Made by a program: the position numbers and the translations under genes. Under the pieces are notes generated by a model. It saw only the letters and a program-made list of their open reading frames with translations, was not told the origin of the DNA and searched no databases. Shown here one piece after another: positions 1-8,900 of a DNA stretch of 64,000 nt. Positions within the stretch are counted from its first letter, which is position 1. The number at the start of each line of letters is the position of its first letter. The stretch comes from Enterobacter sp. Cy-643 (GTDB lineage: Bacteria > Pseudomonadota > Gammaproteobacteria > Enterobacterales > Enterobacteriaceae), in contig NZ_VWWV01000001.1 in the NCBI RefSeq assembly GCF_011752815.1, positions 248,001 to 312,000 of the forward strand. Reading direction: 5' to 3'.

Positions 1-56
1 GTTTCGACAGCGGCGATCCGGCCCAGTGCAACACCTTCGGCAATACGCTCCGTTAA
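1..56 (+). CDS. ypfJ: C-terminal end of YpfJ (putative neutral zinc metallopeptidase), partial
   Basis: Only the last 17 codons are inside the window, read in the frame that starts at base 3 and ending with TAA at 54-56 (tail FDSGDPAQCNTFGNTLR). The tail and its position immediately before tmcA match YpfJ, a membrane-anchored protein of the neutral zinc metallopeptidase family of unknown substrate. The catalytic part lies outside the window, so the assignment rests on the tail and synteny. The stop lies 3 bases before the tmcA start, so the two are probably translationally coupled. Confidence 0.7.
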   Translation, partial: FDSGDPAQCNTFGNTLR

Positions 57-59
57 TCG

Positions 60-2099
60 ATGACCGCAGCAACTTTGATCGCACCGATGCAGCAGGCAAC
101 GGCGCAGATGCAGCTGACCGGTATCCGCCGGCTGATGGTGCTTGCCGGGGAGAACCAGTGGAGCAGCCAGCAGGTTGTTACGCTGACGACGTCTTTACCC
201 GGAGACTGGCTTTGGGTTGGCTCTTCCCCTGAATTGCCTTTGCATTGCTCGCCTTCGGCAGTGCGCAGCATGCTTGGGCGTGAGTTTCAGCATGCCGTGT
301 TTGATGCCAGGCGAGGGCTGGATGCCGCCGCCTTCGCTGCCCTTTCCGGGATGCTCAAAGCGGGCAGTTGGTTGCTGCTGTTGACGCCTGAGTGGTCGCG
401 CTGGGCTTCGCTTCCGGATGAAGATGCCGGCCGCTGGAGCGATGCGCCACAGGCGATTCCGACTCCCCATTTTGTTTCCCATCTTCAGCGCTGCATACGG
501 CAAGATTCAGAAGCCGTGCTGTGGCAGCAGCATGAATCATTCACCCTGAATCCTTTTACTCATCGCCCGGTCTGGCGGCCCGCCAGCGGTGCGCCAGAGC
601 AAGAGCAGGCCGCTATCCTTGATAATTTGTCCGGGATGGCGCGCGGCGTGGCGGTAGTAACGGCGGCCAGAGGCCGGGGGAAATCTGCCCTGGCGGGCAT
701 GCTGGTCAATCGGAGCTCAGGCGCTTGCCTGGTGACGGCTCCGGCGAAGGCTGCCACCAACGTACTGGCAAGCTATGCAGGCGAACGCTTTCAGTTTACC
801 GCCCCGGATGCGCTGGCCGCAGAGCGTGGATTGACGGCCTGTGACTGGCTGATTGTGGACGAGGCGGCCGCTATTCCGGCCCCGTTGCTACGCCAGATAA
901 TAGAGCGTTTCCCCCGCGTTTTGCTGACCACGACGGTACAAGGATATGAGGGAACCGGGCGCGGTTTTCTACTGAAGTTCTGCGCGGCGTTTCCGGCGCT
1001 CAAGCGCTTCACGCTCAACACGCCGATCCGCTGGGCGCAGAACGATCCGCTCGAGCAGACGATCGACAGGATCATGCTTTTCGATGAGCCAGATCTGGCG
1101 CGATTCCCGCAAGGCGATCCCGTTTTAGAGGCTGTTGAGCAGGCAGACTGGCCGCGTAAACCTGAGCAATTAAAGCAGATGTACCGGCTGCTTTCGGGGG
1201 CGCATTATCGTACCTCACCGCTCGACTGGCGACGGATGCTTGATGCCCCCGGCCAGCATTTTAGCGCGGCGAATATCAAAGAGCAGTGCGCAGGTGCCTT
1301 GTGGATGGTCGAAGAGGGCGGGCTCGATGAGAATCTAAGCCGCAGCGTGTGGGCCGGGTTTCGTCGCCCCAGAGGCAATCTGGTGGCGCAATCGCTGGCG
1401 GCTCACGGTGGCAGTCCATTGGCCGCTACGCTCCGTGGACTACGTATCAGTCGGATTGCGGTTCATCCTCTGCGCCAGCGCGAGCATATCGGTGCCAGCA
1501 TGATTGAACATGCGCGGCAGGCGGTGAATCATCAATATGATTATCTCTCGGTCAGCTTCGGCTATACCGATGAACTATGGCGTTTCTGGCAGCGCTGCGG
1601 GTTTGTGCTGGTGCGAATCGGTAGCCACAAAGAAGCCAGCAGCGGCTGCTACAGCGCCATGGCGCTATTGCCGCTGACGCCCGCAGGCAGGTTGCTGACG
1701 GAAAATGAGCAGCAGAGGCTACTGCGAGACTGGTCGTGGCAGAAACCGTGGATCGAGCTGTCTTTGCCTTTGCCTTTGCCTGAGGGTTCCTGGTCAGCTT
1801 TGCTGCCTGAAGACTGGGAAGAGTTAGCCGGTTTTGCCTTTGCTCATCGCCCGCTGGAAGCTTGTCTGGGGGCATTAAATCGCCTTTTGCTGGCGTCAGT
1901 TTTACCGCTGCATACGCTTCGTGGGCGCTTGCAGCTGCGTGAAAGCAGCGAGGCACTTAGCCAGCGGCTGGGGATTTCCGGCAAAAAAGCATTGCTTGCG
2001 CTGATGCGTGAGGAAGCCCGAAGCGCGTTGGAAAATCTCAATTGGACTCGCACCGATGCGCTGCATGACAGCATTATGCAATTGCAAAAATTCCACTAA
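60..2099 (+). CDS. tmcA: tRNA(Met) cytidine acetyltransferase TmcA
   Basis: TmcA uses acetyl-CoA and ATP to form N4-acetylcytidine at the wobble base of elongator tRNA-Met, a cytoplasmic modification that improves decoding accuracy. The 679-residue product (K-12: 671) shows the family order: an N-terminal domain, an RNA-helicase-like ATPase with a Walker A loop (ARGRGKSALAG, about residues 200-210) and a Walker B stretch (DWLIVDEAAAIPAP), then a GNAT acetyltransferase segment (SRIAVHPLRQREHIG) and a C-terminal tRNA-binding tail. The ATG at 60 is used because it follows the ypfJ stop closely; no strong ribosome binding site is seen and an in-frame ATG at 87 is possible. It is followed by ypfH, as in K-12. 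Confidence 0.95.
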   Translation: MTAATLIAPMQQATAQMQLTGIRRLMVLAGENQWSSQQVVTLTTSLPGDWLWVGSSPELPLHCSPSAVRSMLGREFQHAVFDARRGLDAAAFAALSGMLKAGSWLLLLTPEWSRWASLPDEDAGRWSDAPQAIPTPHFVSHLQRCIRQDSEAVLWQQHESFTLNPFTHRPVWRPASGAPEQEQAAILDNLSGMARGVAVVTAARGRGKSALAGMLVNRSSGACLVTAPAKAATNVLASYAGERFQFTAPDALAAERGLTACDWLIVDEAAAIPAPLLRQIIERFPRVLLTTTVQGYEGTGRGFLLKFCAAFPALKRFTLNTPIRWAQNDPLEQTIDRIMLFDEPDLARFPQGDPVLEAVEQADWPRKPEQLKQMYRLLSGAHYRTSPLDWRRMLDAPGQHFSAANIKEQCAGALWMVEEGGLDENLSRSVWAGFRRPRGNLVAQSLAAHGGSPLAATLRGLRISRIAVHPLRQREHIGASMIEHARQAVNHQYDYLSVSFGYTDELWRFWQRCGFVLVRIGSHKEASSGCYSAMALLPLTPAGRLLTENEQQRLLRDWSWQKPWIELSLPLPLPEGSWSALLPEDWEELAGFAFAHRPLEACLGALNRLLLASVLPLHTLRGRLQLRESSEALSQRLGISGKKALLALMREEARSALENLNWTRTDALHDSIMQLQKFH

Positions 2100-2158
2100 A
2101 CGGCATGGTCATCCCCATGCAGCGGCGTATAGTTGTCTCCATTAACCAGGAGAAAGCC

Positions 2159-2854
2159 ATGAAACATGACCATTTTGTTGTCCAAAGCCCCGTAGCGCCG
2201 GCCAGCCAGCTGATACTGCTGTTCCACGGCGTAGGCGACACGGCTCAAGCCATGGGCGAAATCGGGAGCTGGTTTGCGCCAGAGTTTCCTGATGCCCTGG
2301 TGGTCAGTATTAGCGGCTCAGGCCCAAGCGGCGCTGGCCGGGAGTGGTTCTCCGTGGCAGGCGTGACGGAAGAAAATCGTCAGCAACGCGTGGATGCCGC
2401 GATGCCTGGATTTATTGAGGCGGTGCGTGACTGGCAGCGACAAAGCGGCGTGCCGCCCACGGCGACGGCGCTGATTGGCTTCTCTCAGGGGGCTATTATG
2501 GCGCTGGAGGGCATTAAGGCTGAGCCGGGTCTTGCTGCTCGAGTCATAGCTTTTAGCGGGCGTTATGCAGAACTGCCGCAGCAGGCCTCTACCAGCACCA
2601 CAATCCACCTGATTCACGGCGACAACGACAAAGTGATCCACGCGACACACGCGGTGGACGCCGCCGAGAAGTTACTTAGCCTCGGGGGAGACGTTACGCT
2701 GGATTTGATTGACGATTTGGGGCATGCGATAGATGACCGCAGCATGAAGGCGGCGCTGGATCACCTGCGCTACACCGTGCCGAAACACTATTTCGATGAG
2801 GCTTTGAGCGGCGGCGCGGCACCGAAAGATGATGATCTGATTGAGCTGCTGTAA
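2159..2854 (+). CDS. ypfH: Carboxylesterase YpfH (alpha/beta hydrolase)
   Basis: This is a cytoplasmic serine hydrolase with esterase activity on short acyl esters in its E. coli orthologue; the natural substrate is not known. The 231-residue product carries the nucleophile elbow GFSQG, the oxyanion-side loop LLFHGVGD near the N-terminus and the terminal histidine in DLGHAID, the catalytic triad arrangement of the phospholipase/carboxylesterase family. Translation can be opened upstream to 2105, but the ATG at 2159 is preceded by AGGAG at proper spacing and gives the same N-terminus (MKHDHFVVQSP) and length as K-12 YpfH. It lies downstream of tmcA and converges on ypfN across a hairpin. Confidence 0.93.
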   Translation: MKHDHFVVQSPVAPASQLILLFHGVGDTAQAMGEIGSWFAPEFPDALVVSISGSGPSGAGREWFSVAGVTEENRQQRVDAAMPGFIEAVRDWQRQSGVPPTATALIGFSQGAIMALEGIKAEPGLAARVIAFSGRYAELPQQASTSTTIHLIHGDNDKVIHATHAVDAAEKLLSLGGDVTLDLIDDLGHAIDDRSMKAALDHLRYTVPKHYFDEALSGGAAPKDDDLIELL

Positions 2855-2860
2855 ATATCT

Positions 2861-2890
2861 GCCTCACTCCGGAATCGCCCGGAGTGAGGC
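2861..2890. terminator. Perfect hairpin between convergent ypfH and ypfN
   Basis: A 12-bp perfect stem (GCCTCACTCCGG with its complement) closes a 6-nt loop between two convergent genes, 7 nt after the ypfH stop and 6 nt before the ypfN stop. Neither side is followed by a clear run of T, so it may be a 3'-end-stabilising hairpin rather than a classical intrinsic terminator. Confidence 0.55.
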
Positions 2891-2896
2891 AGACTG

Positions 2897-3085
2897 CTAT
2901 TTCTTCTTAGGCCAGTCGTCCTCGTCATCCCACTTATCGTTAAAATCACGATGCGGCGGAAGCTCAGGCTTGTCTGCCATGTACTTCTTCGGATCGATTC
3001 GGTTCAGGTCTTTAATGACGTTAATAAAAATCCCCAGCAATAACACCAGGACGATAATCCACCAGTAATGCGATAGCCATTCCAT
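2897..3085 (-). CDS. ypfN: Small membrane protein YpfN (UPF0370)
   Basis: This 62-residue protein is of unknown function. One N-terminal transmembrane helix (about residues 5-25, [18 protein letters not shown]) is followed by a charged cytoplasmic tail with the conserved block [12 protein letters not shown]. Length and sequence match K-12 YpfN (66 residues), slightly shorter at the C-terminus. It is the last gene after dapE on the same strand, 27 nt downstream of dapE, so probably cotranscribed with it. Confidence 0.88.
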   Translation of the reverse strand: MEWLSHYWWIIVLVLLLGIFINVIKDLNRIDPKKYMADKPELPPHRDFNDKWDDEDDWPKKK

Positions 3086-3112
3086 GCTGATACCTCTTCA
3101 GTTGGCTGCCCG

Positions 3113-4240
3113 TCAGGCGACAAGCTGTTCCATAATGCGCTGATACATCCGGGCCAGCAGCTGCAGGTCGGCGGCGTTGACGCATTCATTGATTTTATGA
3201 ATGGTGGCATTCACCGGCCCCAGTTCCACAACCTGAGCCCCCATGCGGGCGATAAAGCGCCCGTCAGATGTACCGCCCGTGGTTAACAGCTGCGGTTTAA
3301 TTTCATTATAGTGCTCAACGGCGTTCACCACCGCATCGACCAGCTTTCCGCGCGAAGTCAGGAACGGTTGGCCGGAGAGCCACCATTCGACGGTATAACG
3401 CAGATCGTGTTTCTCCAGCAGGGTGACGACGCGCTGCTTGATGTCTTCATCGGTCAGCTCGGTGCTGAAGCGGAAGTTAAACTGAACAAACATATCGCCT
3501 GGAATAACGTTATTGCTGCCGGTGCCGGCCTTCACGTTGGCAATCTGCATGCTGGTGGCCGGGAAGAACTCGTTGCCCTTATCCCACTCAATGCCCGTCA
3601 GCTCTGCCAGCATTGGTGCGGCGCGATGTACCGGGTTATCGGCCAGATGCGGATAGGCAACGTGGCCCTGGACGCCGTGAATGGTCAGGTTACAGGTCAG
3701 GGAGCCGCGGCGGCCATTTTTCACTACGTCGCCAACGACTTCGGTACTGGACGGCTCGCCAACCAGGCAGTAGTCCAGACGTTCGCGGCGCGCCATCAGC
3801 GCTTCCACAACCTTCACGGTGCCGTTGGCTGCGCTGGCTTCTTCGTCGGAGGTGATCAGGAACGCCAGGCGACCCTTATGATTGGGGTGCTGGGCCACAA
3901 AACGTTCAGCCGCAACGACCATCGCCGCCAGCGAACCTTTCATGTCTGCGGCACCGCGGCCAAACAGCATCCCGTCGCGAATCGTGGGCTCAAACGGCGG
4001 GTTAATCCAACGATCGGCATCCCCTGACGGCACCACGTCGGTGTGCCCGGCAAACGCCAGCGTTTCGCCCTGCCCGCGCCATGCCCAGAAGTTCTGGGTG
4101 TCGCCAAAATCCATGTGTTCAACGGTAAAACCAATCGCGCGCAGGCGCTCAATCAGCAGCGCCTGGCAGCCGGCATCATCGGGGCTCAGGGAAGGACGAC
4201 GAATAAGCTGTTGCGTCAGCTCAATAACCGGGCAGGACAT
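3113..4240 (-). CDS. dapE: Succinyl-diaminopimelate desuccinylase DapE
   Basis: DapE removes succinate from N-succinyl-LL-diaminopimelate in the lysine/meso-diaminopimelate pathway, supplying lysine and peptidoglycan cross-linking residues. The 375-residue protein has exactly the K-12 length. The dizinc M20 peptidase motifs are present: [10 protein letters not shown] (first metal His), [10 protein letters not shown] (bridging Asp), TSDEEASA (catalytic Glu pair), [11 protein letters not shown], and a C-terminal metal His in NATIHKINE. It starts 4 nt after the yffB stop and is followed by ypfN, the order seen in E. coli. Confidence 0.97.
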   Translation of the reverse strand: MSCPVIELTQQLIRRPSLSPDDAGCQALLIERLRAIGFTVEHMDFGDTQNFWAWRGQGETLAFAGHTDVVPSGDADRWINPPFEPTIRDGMLFGRGAADMKGSLAAMVVAAERFVAQHPNHKGRLAFLITSDEEASAANGTVKVVEALMARRERLDYCLVGEPSSTEVVGDVVKNGRRGSLTCNLTIHGVQGHVAYPHLADNPVHRAAPMLAELTGIEWDKGNEFFPATSMQIANVKAGTGSNNVIPGDMFVQFNFRFSTELTDEDIKQRVVTLLEKHDLRYTVEWWLSGQPFLTSRGKLVDAVVNAVEHYNEIKPQLLTTGGTSDGRFIARMGAQVVELGPVNATIHKINECVNAADLQLLARMYQRIMEQLVA

Positions 4241-4244
4241 AAGA

Positions 4245-4601
4245 CTATACCTCGTTGATAAACTGCTGATAGTGAGTTTCGTTGAAACCCAGCAGCATAG
4301 GCTGACCGGGCGCGCAGAGCAATGGGCGTTTGATGATTGCCGGCATCTCCAGCATCAGCGCCGCCGCGCTTTGTGGGTCGTTAATGGAGGCCCGGTGGGC
4401 TTCATCCAGTTTGCGCCACGTTGTACCGCGAGTATTTAGCAGCGCTTCCCAACCGAGCTCAGCAATGAAGCTGTTCAGTCGTTCAGCGTCGAGTCCGTCA
4501 GCACGATAGTCGTGAAACTGGTAATCCACGCCCTGAGCTTCTAAAAAGCGGCGCGCCTTTTTGATGGTGTCGCAGTTTTTAATGCCGTACATGGTGATCA
4601 T
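4245..4601 (-). CDS. yffB: ArsC/Spx-family protein YffB
   Basis: This 118-residue protein has the thioredoxin-like ArsC fold. Only one cysteine of the usual redox motif is present ([12 protein letters not shown], Cys near residue 10), and the family motif RGTTWRKL is clear. E. coli YffB binds glutathione but is not a demonstrated arsenate reductase; its role is unknown. The open frame extends upstream to 4643, but the ATG at 4601 reproduces the K-12 N-terminus and exact length. It is the first gene of the yffB-dapE-ypfN unit and diverges from ypfM. Confidence 0.92.
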   Translation of the reverse strand: MITMYGIKNCDTIKKARRFLEAQGVDYQFHDYRADGLDAERLNSFIAELGWEALLNTRGTTWRKLDEAHRASINDPQSAAALMLEMPAIIKRPLLCAPGQPMLLGFNETHYQQFINEV

Positions 4602-4749
4602 AGTGGCGGTCGGTTCCGTTTTAGTTTGCCAGAGGGCAACCATTCTGCCGCAGGTGAGGGCAATTATCGAGCCACGATTCAGCGCTAAATCGTTATTCTG
4701 CTAACAATATATTTGTGATATTGCTCAATAGTTGGCCGCTCAAAAAAGG

Positions 4750-4778
4750 TTCAACTGCAGAATATATCCGCGTATACT
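4750..4778 (+). promoter_or_regulatory. Sigma-70-type promoter for ypfM
   Basis: TTCAAC at 4750-4755 and TATACT at 4773-4778 are separated by 17 bp. The ypfM start follows 26 bp after the -10 box. Match quality and spacing are good; there is no other gene on this strand to serve. Confidence 0.6.
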
Positions 4779-4803
4779 TGCGCCAACATCAAGAGAGGCG
4801 GTT

Positions 4804-4863
4804 ATGATCGAGCACGAATTAGGGCAGTGGAAAGACTTCATCGAAGGTATGTTGCGCAAATAA
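4804..4863 (+). CDS. ypfM: Nineteen-residue small protein YpfM
   Basis: The 60-bp frame encodes MIEHELGQWKDFIEGMLRK, nearly identical to the 19-residue E. coli small protein YpfM, whose function is unknown. A purine-rich ribosome binding site (AAGAGAGG) lies just before the ATG, a good promoter is 26 bp upstream, and an intrinsic terminator follows about 65 bp downstream, so this is a self-contained transcription unit. The acidic and aromatic residues are conserved and the changes are conservative (R to H, V to G), which argues for coding. It lies between yffB and acrD, the same place as in K-12. Confidence 0.88.
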   Translation: MIEHELGQWKDFIEGMLRK

Positions 4864-4925
4864 GCGTTCCGGCATAAAAAGCAACGGCGCGATATTCTGG
4901 TACTGAATACTCTGCGAACATCAGC

Positions 4926-4957
4926 AAAAAGGCGACCTGAAAAGGTCGCCTTTTTTG
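4926..4957. terminator. Bidirectional intrinsic terminator between ypfM and acrD
   Basis: Stem GGCGACC/GGTCGCC with loop TGAAAA is flanked by A5 on the left and T6 on the right, so it can terminate both the rightward ypfM transcript and the leftward acrD transcript, whose stop lies 20 nt away. Confidence 0.85.
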
Positions 4958-4976
4958 TGGCTTATTGCCCGAGAGT

Positions 4977-7900
4977 TCAGTCGTGGTGCGCTTTGAGCGG
5001 GAAGCGTCTGCGTACCAGGACAAAGAACAGCGGCACAAAGAAGATGGCCAGCACGGTGGCGGATATCATCCCGCCCATCACGCCGGTGCCTACCGCATGC
5101 TGGCTGCCGGAGCCTGCCCCGGTACTGGTCGCCATCGGCAGAACCCCGAAAATAAACGCCAGGGACGTCATTAATATCGGGCGCAGGCGCTGGCGGCAGG
5201 CCTCAAGCGTGGCGACCACCAGATCCTGGCCTTTGGCGTTCAGGTCGTTGGCAAACTCGACGATTAAAATGGCGTTTTTCGCCGACAGGCCGATCACCGT
5301 TAGCAGCCCGACCTGGAAGTAAACGTCATTCTCAAGGCCTCGCATCCAGGTGGCGAGCAGGGCGCCAATCACCCCAAGCGGCACGACCAGCATGACAGAG
5401 AACGGCACGGACCAGCTCTCGTACAGCGCCGCAAGACACAGGAATACGACCAGCAACGAAATGGCATACAGGGCAGGGGCCTGTGCGCCGGAGAGGCGTT
5501 CCTGGTAGGACATGCCCGTCCACTCAAGACCAAAGCCGTTCGGCAGCTTGCTGACCAACTGCTCCATAATGTCCATGGCGGTACCGGTACTTAACCCTGG
5601 CGCCGCTTCGCCGACAATTTCCAGCGCGGAATAGCCGTTGTAGCGCTCCAGGCGAGGCGAGCCGGTTTCCCATCGGGAAGTGGCAAAGGCGGAGAAGGGC
5701 ACCATGCCGCCGGTTTTATTGCGCACATACCAGCTGTTGATATCGTCCGGCAGCATGCGGTATTTGGCCGCGGCCTGGACATACACTTTTTTCACGCGCC
5801 CGCGATCCATAAAGTCATTCACATAGCTTGAGCCCCAGGCCGTTTGCAGCGTGTTGTTGATGTCGTCGATGGAGACGCCCAGCGCCTGAGCCTTACGCTG
5901 GTCAATATCTATTTGCAGCTGTGGGCTGTCGTCCAGGCCATTGTGGCGTACTCGCGTGAGCTGCGGGTTATTGCCGGCCATTTCCAACAGCTGGTCACGC
6001 GCCTGCATGAGCGCATCATGCCCCGCGCCGGCGTGATCCTGCAGCTCCATATCAAAGCCCGCGGCGTTGCCTAAACCATTAATCGCAGGTGGGCTGCTGG
6101 CAATGACGCGCGCTTCTTTAATCTTATTGAAGGCCCTGGTGGCCCGTTCAATGATGGCAAACGAACTGCCGTCAGCGCTGCGCTCGTCCCAGTCCTTCAG
6201 GCGAATAAACATTCGCGCGACGTTTTGTCCGTTCCCGCCAGGGCCTGCGCCAATGGTGGAGAACACCGACACGACGTTGTCTTTCTCTTTGGTGAGGTAA
6301 TACTGTTCAACCTGCTGCACTACTTTGGTTGTCTGCTGCTGCGTTGCGCCGCTCGGAAGCTGTACTGACGTGGTGAACACGCCGCGGTCTTCCTGGGGCA
6401 GGAATGACGTCGGCAGTTTAAGGAACAGGAACACCATGCCGCCAAGGAGCAGGGCATAAATCAGCATCCAGCGCAGGCTGCGGGCGAGGATTCTGGCCAC
6501 GCCATTTTCGTAGCGGTCGGCGCTGCGGTTAAAGGTGCGGTTAAACCAGCCGAAGAAGCCTTTCTGGCCGTGATGTTCGCCTTTATGCAGAGGCTTAAGA
6601 ATGGTTGCGCACAGCGCTGGGGTGAGGATGATTGCGACCAGCACTGACAGCACCATGGCCGCTACGATAGTGACCGAGAACTGGCGATAAATCGCCCCGG
6701 TTGTGCCGCCAAAGAACGCCATCGGCACAAACACGGCGGAGAGCACCATAGCGATACCGACCAGCGCCCCCTGGATTTGGCCCATTGATTTTCGGGTCGC
6801 CTCCCGAGGGGAAAGACCTTCCTCGCTCATGATTCGCTCAACGTTTTCTACCACCACGATGGCGTCATCCACCAGCAGGCCGATAGCCAGCACGGTGGCG
6901 AACATCGTCAGCGTGTTAATGCTGTAGCCGAAGACATACAGCACGGCAAAGGTACCCAGCAGCACCACCGGCACGGCAATGGTTGGGATAAGCGTGGCGC
7001 GGAAGTTTTGCAGGAACAGATACATGACCAGGAACACCAGCAGAATCGCTTCCAGCAGGGTTTTCACCACGTCTGTGATTGAGGCTTTAACGAACGGGGA
7101 AGTTTCGTAGGCGATTTTGGCTTCCAGGCCGTGCGGGAAAAACTGCGAAAGCTCTTCGATTTTGGCGCGGGCCAGCTTGTCGGTTTCCATTTCGTTAGCG
7201 CCGGAAGCGAGCTTAATCCCCAGCCCTGAAGCCGCTTGCCCGTTGTAGGTACTCAGGAAGTCATACTTCTCCGCGCCCATCTCAACGTCTGCCACATCCC
7301 CCAGAGTGACCAGAGAGCCATCCTGATTCACCCTCAGCGTGATGTCTTTGAACTGCTGCGGCGTTTGCAGGAGCGACTGGGCGTTGATGGTGGCGTTCAG
7401 CGCCTGTTTGTCCAGCGCCGGGGTACCGCCAAGCTGGCCCACGGCAATTTGCGCATTCTGGGATTTAATGGCGGTGACCACATCCTGGGTGGTCATCTGG
7501 TAGTTGATGAGCTTATTCGGGTCGAGCCAGATACGCATGGAATACTGCGAGCCGTAAGCATCGACGCTGCCGACGCCGTTCACGCGGCTCATCGGGTCCT
7601 GCACGTTACTGGCCACGTAGTCAGCGATGTCCTGCTTATCCATGCTGCCGTCGGTGGAAACAAAGGCGACCATCAGAATGTTGGTATCACCGGTTTTGTT
7701 CACCGTGACGCCCTGAGTCTGCACGTCCTGCGGCAGCTTTCTTACCGCAGACTGCAGCTGGTTTTGCACCTGCTGCACCGCGGAGTCCGGGTCTGTCCCT
7801 GCCTTAAAACTCAGGGTAATGGTGGCCTGACCGGCGCTGCTGCTTTGGGACGACATATACATCATGTTGTCCAGGCCGGTCATGCTTTGCTCTATCACCT

Positions 7901-8087
7901 GCGTGACGGTGTTTTCCAGGGTTTGGGCCGAGGCGCCCGGATAGTTCGCGGTGATCCTTACGTTGGGTGGCGCAAGATCGGGATATTGTTCGACGGGCAG
8001 TGAAAAAATAGCCAGTGCCCCGGTCAGGCAAAGCAAGATTGCCAGCACCCAGGCAAAAATGGGGCGAGAAATGAAAAAATTCGCCAT
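4977..8087 (-). CDS. acrD: RND multidrug efflux transporter AcrD
   Basis: AcrD is an inner-membrane proton antiporter that works as a trimer with AcrA and TolC to export aminoglycosides and other amphiphiles. The 1036-residue product is one residue shorter than K-12 AcrD. It shows the two RND repeats with large periplasmic loops after TM1 and TM7, and the proton-relay aspartates in TM4 ([14 protein letters not shown]). No adaptor gene is adjacent, as is usual for acrD, which borrows AcrA. It stands alone, 152 bp downstream of narP on the same strand; that gap must hold its promoter. CpxR/BaeR control is known for the family, but I see no convincing box. Confidence 0.96.
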   Translation of the reverse strand: MANFFISRPIFAWVLAILLCLTGALAIFSLPVEQYPDLAPPNVRITANYPGASAQTLENTVTQVIEQSMTGLDNMMYMSSQSSSAGQATITLSFKAGTDPDSAVQQVQNQLQSAVRKLPQDVQTQGVTVNKTGDTNILMVAFVSTDGSMDKQDIADYVASNVQDPMSRVNGVGSVDAYGSQYSMRIWLDPNKLINYQMTTQDVVTAIKSQNAQIAVGQLGGTPALDKQALNATINAQSLLQTPQQFKDITLRVNQDGSLVTLGDVADVEMGAEKYDFLSTYNGQAASGLGIKLASGANEMETDKLARAKIEELSQFFPHGLEAKIAYETSPFVKASITDVVKTLLEAILLVFLVMYLFLQNFRATLIPTIAVPVVLLGTFAVLYVFGYSINTLTMFATVLAIGLLVDDAIVVVENVERIMSEEGLSPREATRKSMGQIQGALVGIAMVLSAVFVPMAFFGGTTGAIYRQFSVTIVAAMVLSVLVAIILTPALCATILKPLHKGEHHGQKGFFGWFNRTFNRSADRYENGVARILARSLRWMLIYALLLGGMVFLFLKLPTSFLPQEDRGVFTTSVQLPSGATQQQTTKVVQQVEQYYLTKEKDNVVSVFSTIGAGPGGNGQNVARMFIRLKDWDERSADGSSFAIIERATRAFNKIKEARVIASSPPAINGLGNAAGFDMELQDHAGAGHDALMQARDQLLEMAGNNPQLTRVRHNGLDDSPQLQIDIDQRKAQALGVSIDDINNTLQTAWGSSYVNDFMDRGRVKKVYVQAAAKYRMLPDDINSWYVRNKTGGMVPFSAFATSRWETGSPRLERYNGYSALEIVGEAAPGLSTGTAMDIMEQLVSKLPNGFGLEWTGMSYQERLSGAQAPALYAISLLVVFLCLAALYESWSVPFSVMLVVPLGVIGALLATWMRGLENDVYFQVGLLTVIGLSAKNAILIVEFANDLNAKGQDLVVATLEACRQRLRPILMTSLAFIFGVLPMATSTGAGSGSQHAVGTGVMGGMISATVLAIFFVPLFFVLVRRRFPLKAHHD

Positions 8088-8239
8088 GCGGTCAGGACCC
8101 CTTAAAAGCTTCTAATTGTTATCAATAACCGCATCACTGTAGCTTTAACCGCTTAGTCAAACGTGGAGAAATCTAGGAGATAGTGTAAATATGCTTTGGA
8201 ATTGGCAGGATTTGTAACCATGCCATTTATTGGGTCGTT

Positions 8240-8881
8240 TTAACCCCGACTTTCCAAAAATAGCACCGTGGCCGCGACGCGGGACCTCACCTGCAGCTTG
8301 CGAAGCAGGTTACGGATATGCACTTTTACCGTCTCTTCTGAAATATGCAGCCCGCTGGCAATTTGCTTATTTGACAGCCCACGGGCCACCTCTGACAGCA
8401 CGTCCAGCTCGCGCTCAGTGAGAATAGCAAACGGATCGCTGCTCTGCCGCTCACTCCCACGGTTGGTCAGATACTCGCGTACCTGCTCGCTAAATGCTTT
8501 TTCACCCGTCAGGCAGCGGTGAATGTCCTGTAATAAAACCTCCGGGTCGCTGTCTTTCAGCAGGTAACCATCGGCCCCGGCATCAATCAGCGTAAAGATA
8601 TCGCTGCGGGCGTCGGACACGGTCAGGATAACCACGCGGGCGCTGATCCCGTCCCGGCGCAGGGCGTTGAGCGTATCGAGGCCGCTCAGGCCCTTCATGT
8701 TCAGGTCGAGCAGAATCAAATCCGGCGACAGGCGATTCGCTAAACTGATGGCCTCCGCACCGCCGCTGGCTTCACCCACGACCGTAAACGTGCTGTCCAG
8801 CTCAAGTAGCTGGCGCACTCCGCGCCGCATAAGCGGGTGATCGTCCACGATTAAAACCTGGTATACCGTTTTCTCAGACAT
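8240..8881 (-). CDS. narP: Nitrate/nitrite response regulator NarP
   Basis: This 213-residue response regulator has a receiver domain (acidic pair in VLIVDDHPLMRRG, phosphoacceptor Asp in LILLDLNMKG, Lys in YLLKDSDPE) and a C-terminal LuxR-type helix-turn-helix (LTERELDVLSEVARGLSNKQ). Identity to NarP is higher than expected for NarL, for example in RRGVRQLLELD and LKDSDPEVLL. It activates or represses anaerobic respiratory genes at 7-2-7 heptamer sites. It follows narQ by 19 nt, forming a dedicated two-gene operon. In K-12 the two genes are unlinked, with narP elsewhere, so this arrangement differs. Confidence 0.92.
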   Translation of the reverse strand: MSEKTVYQVLIVDDHPLMRRGVRQLLELDSTFTVVGEASGGAEAISLANRLSPDLILLDLNMKGLSGLDTLNALRRDGISARVVILTVSDARSDIFTLIDAGADGYLLKDSDPEVLLQDIHRCLTGEKAFSEQVREYLTNRGSERQSSDPFAILTERELDVLSEVARGLSNKQIASGLHISEETVKVHIRNLLRKLQVRSRVAATVLFLESRG

Positions 8882-8900
8882 TGCTAACTCCTGAATAAAG

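Noticed and set aside
8088-8239. BaeR-like boxes upstream of acrD (complement TCTCCACGT, TCTCCTAGA)
   Set aside because: Each deviates from the consensus at two or more positions; not distinguishable from chance by eye.
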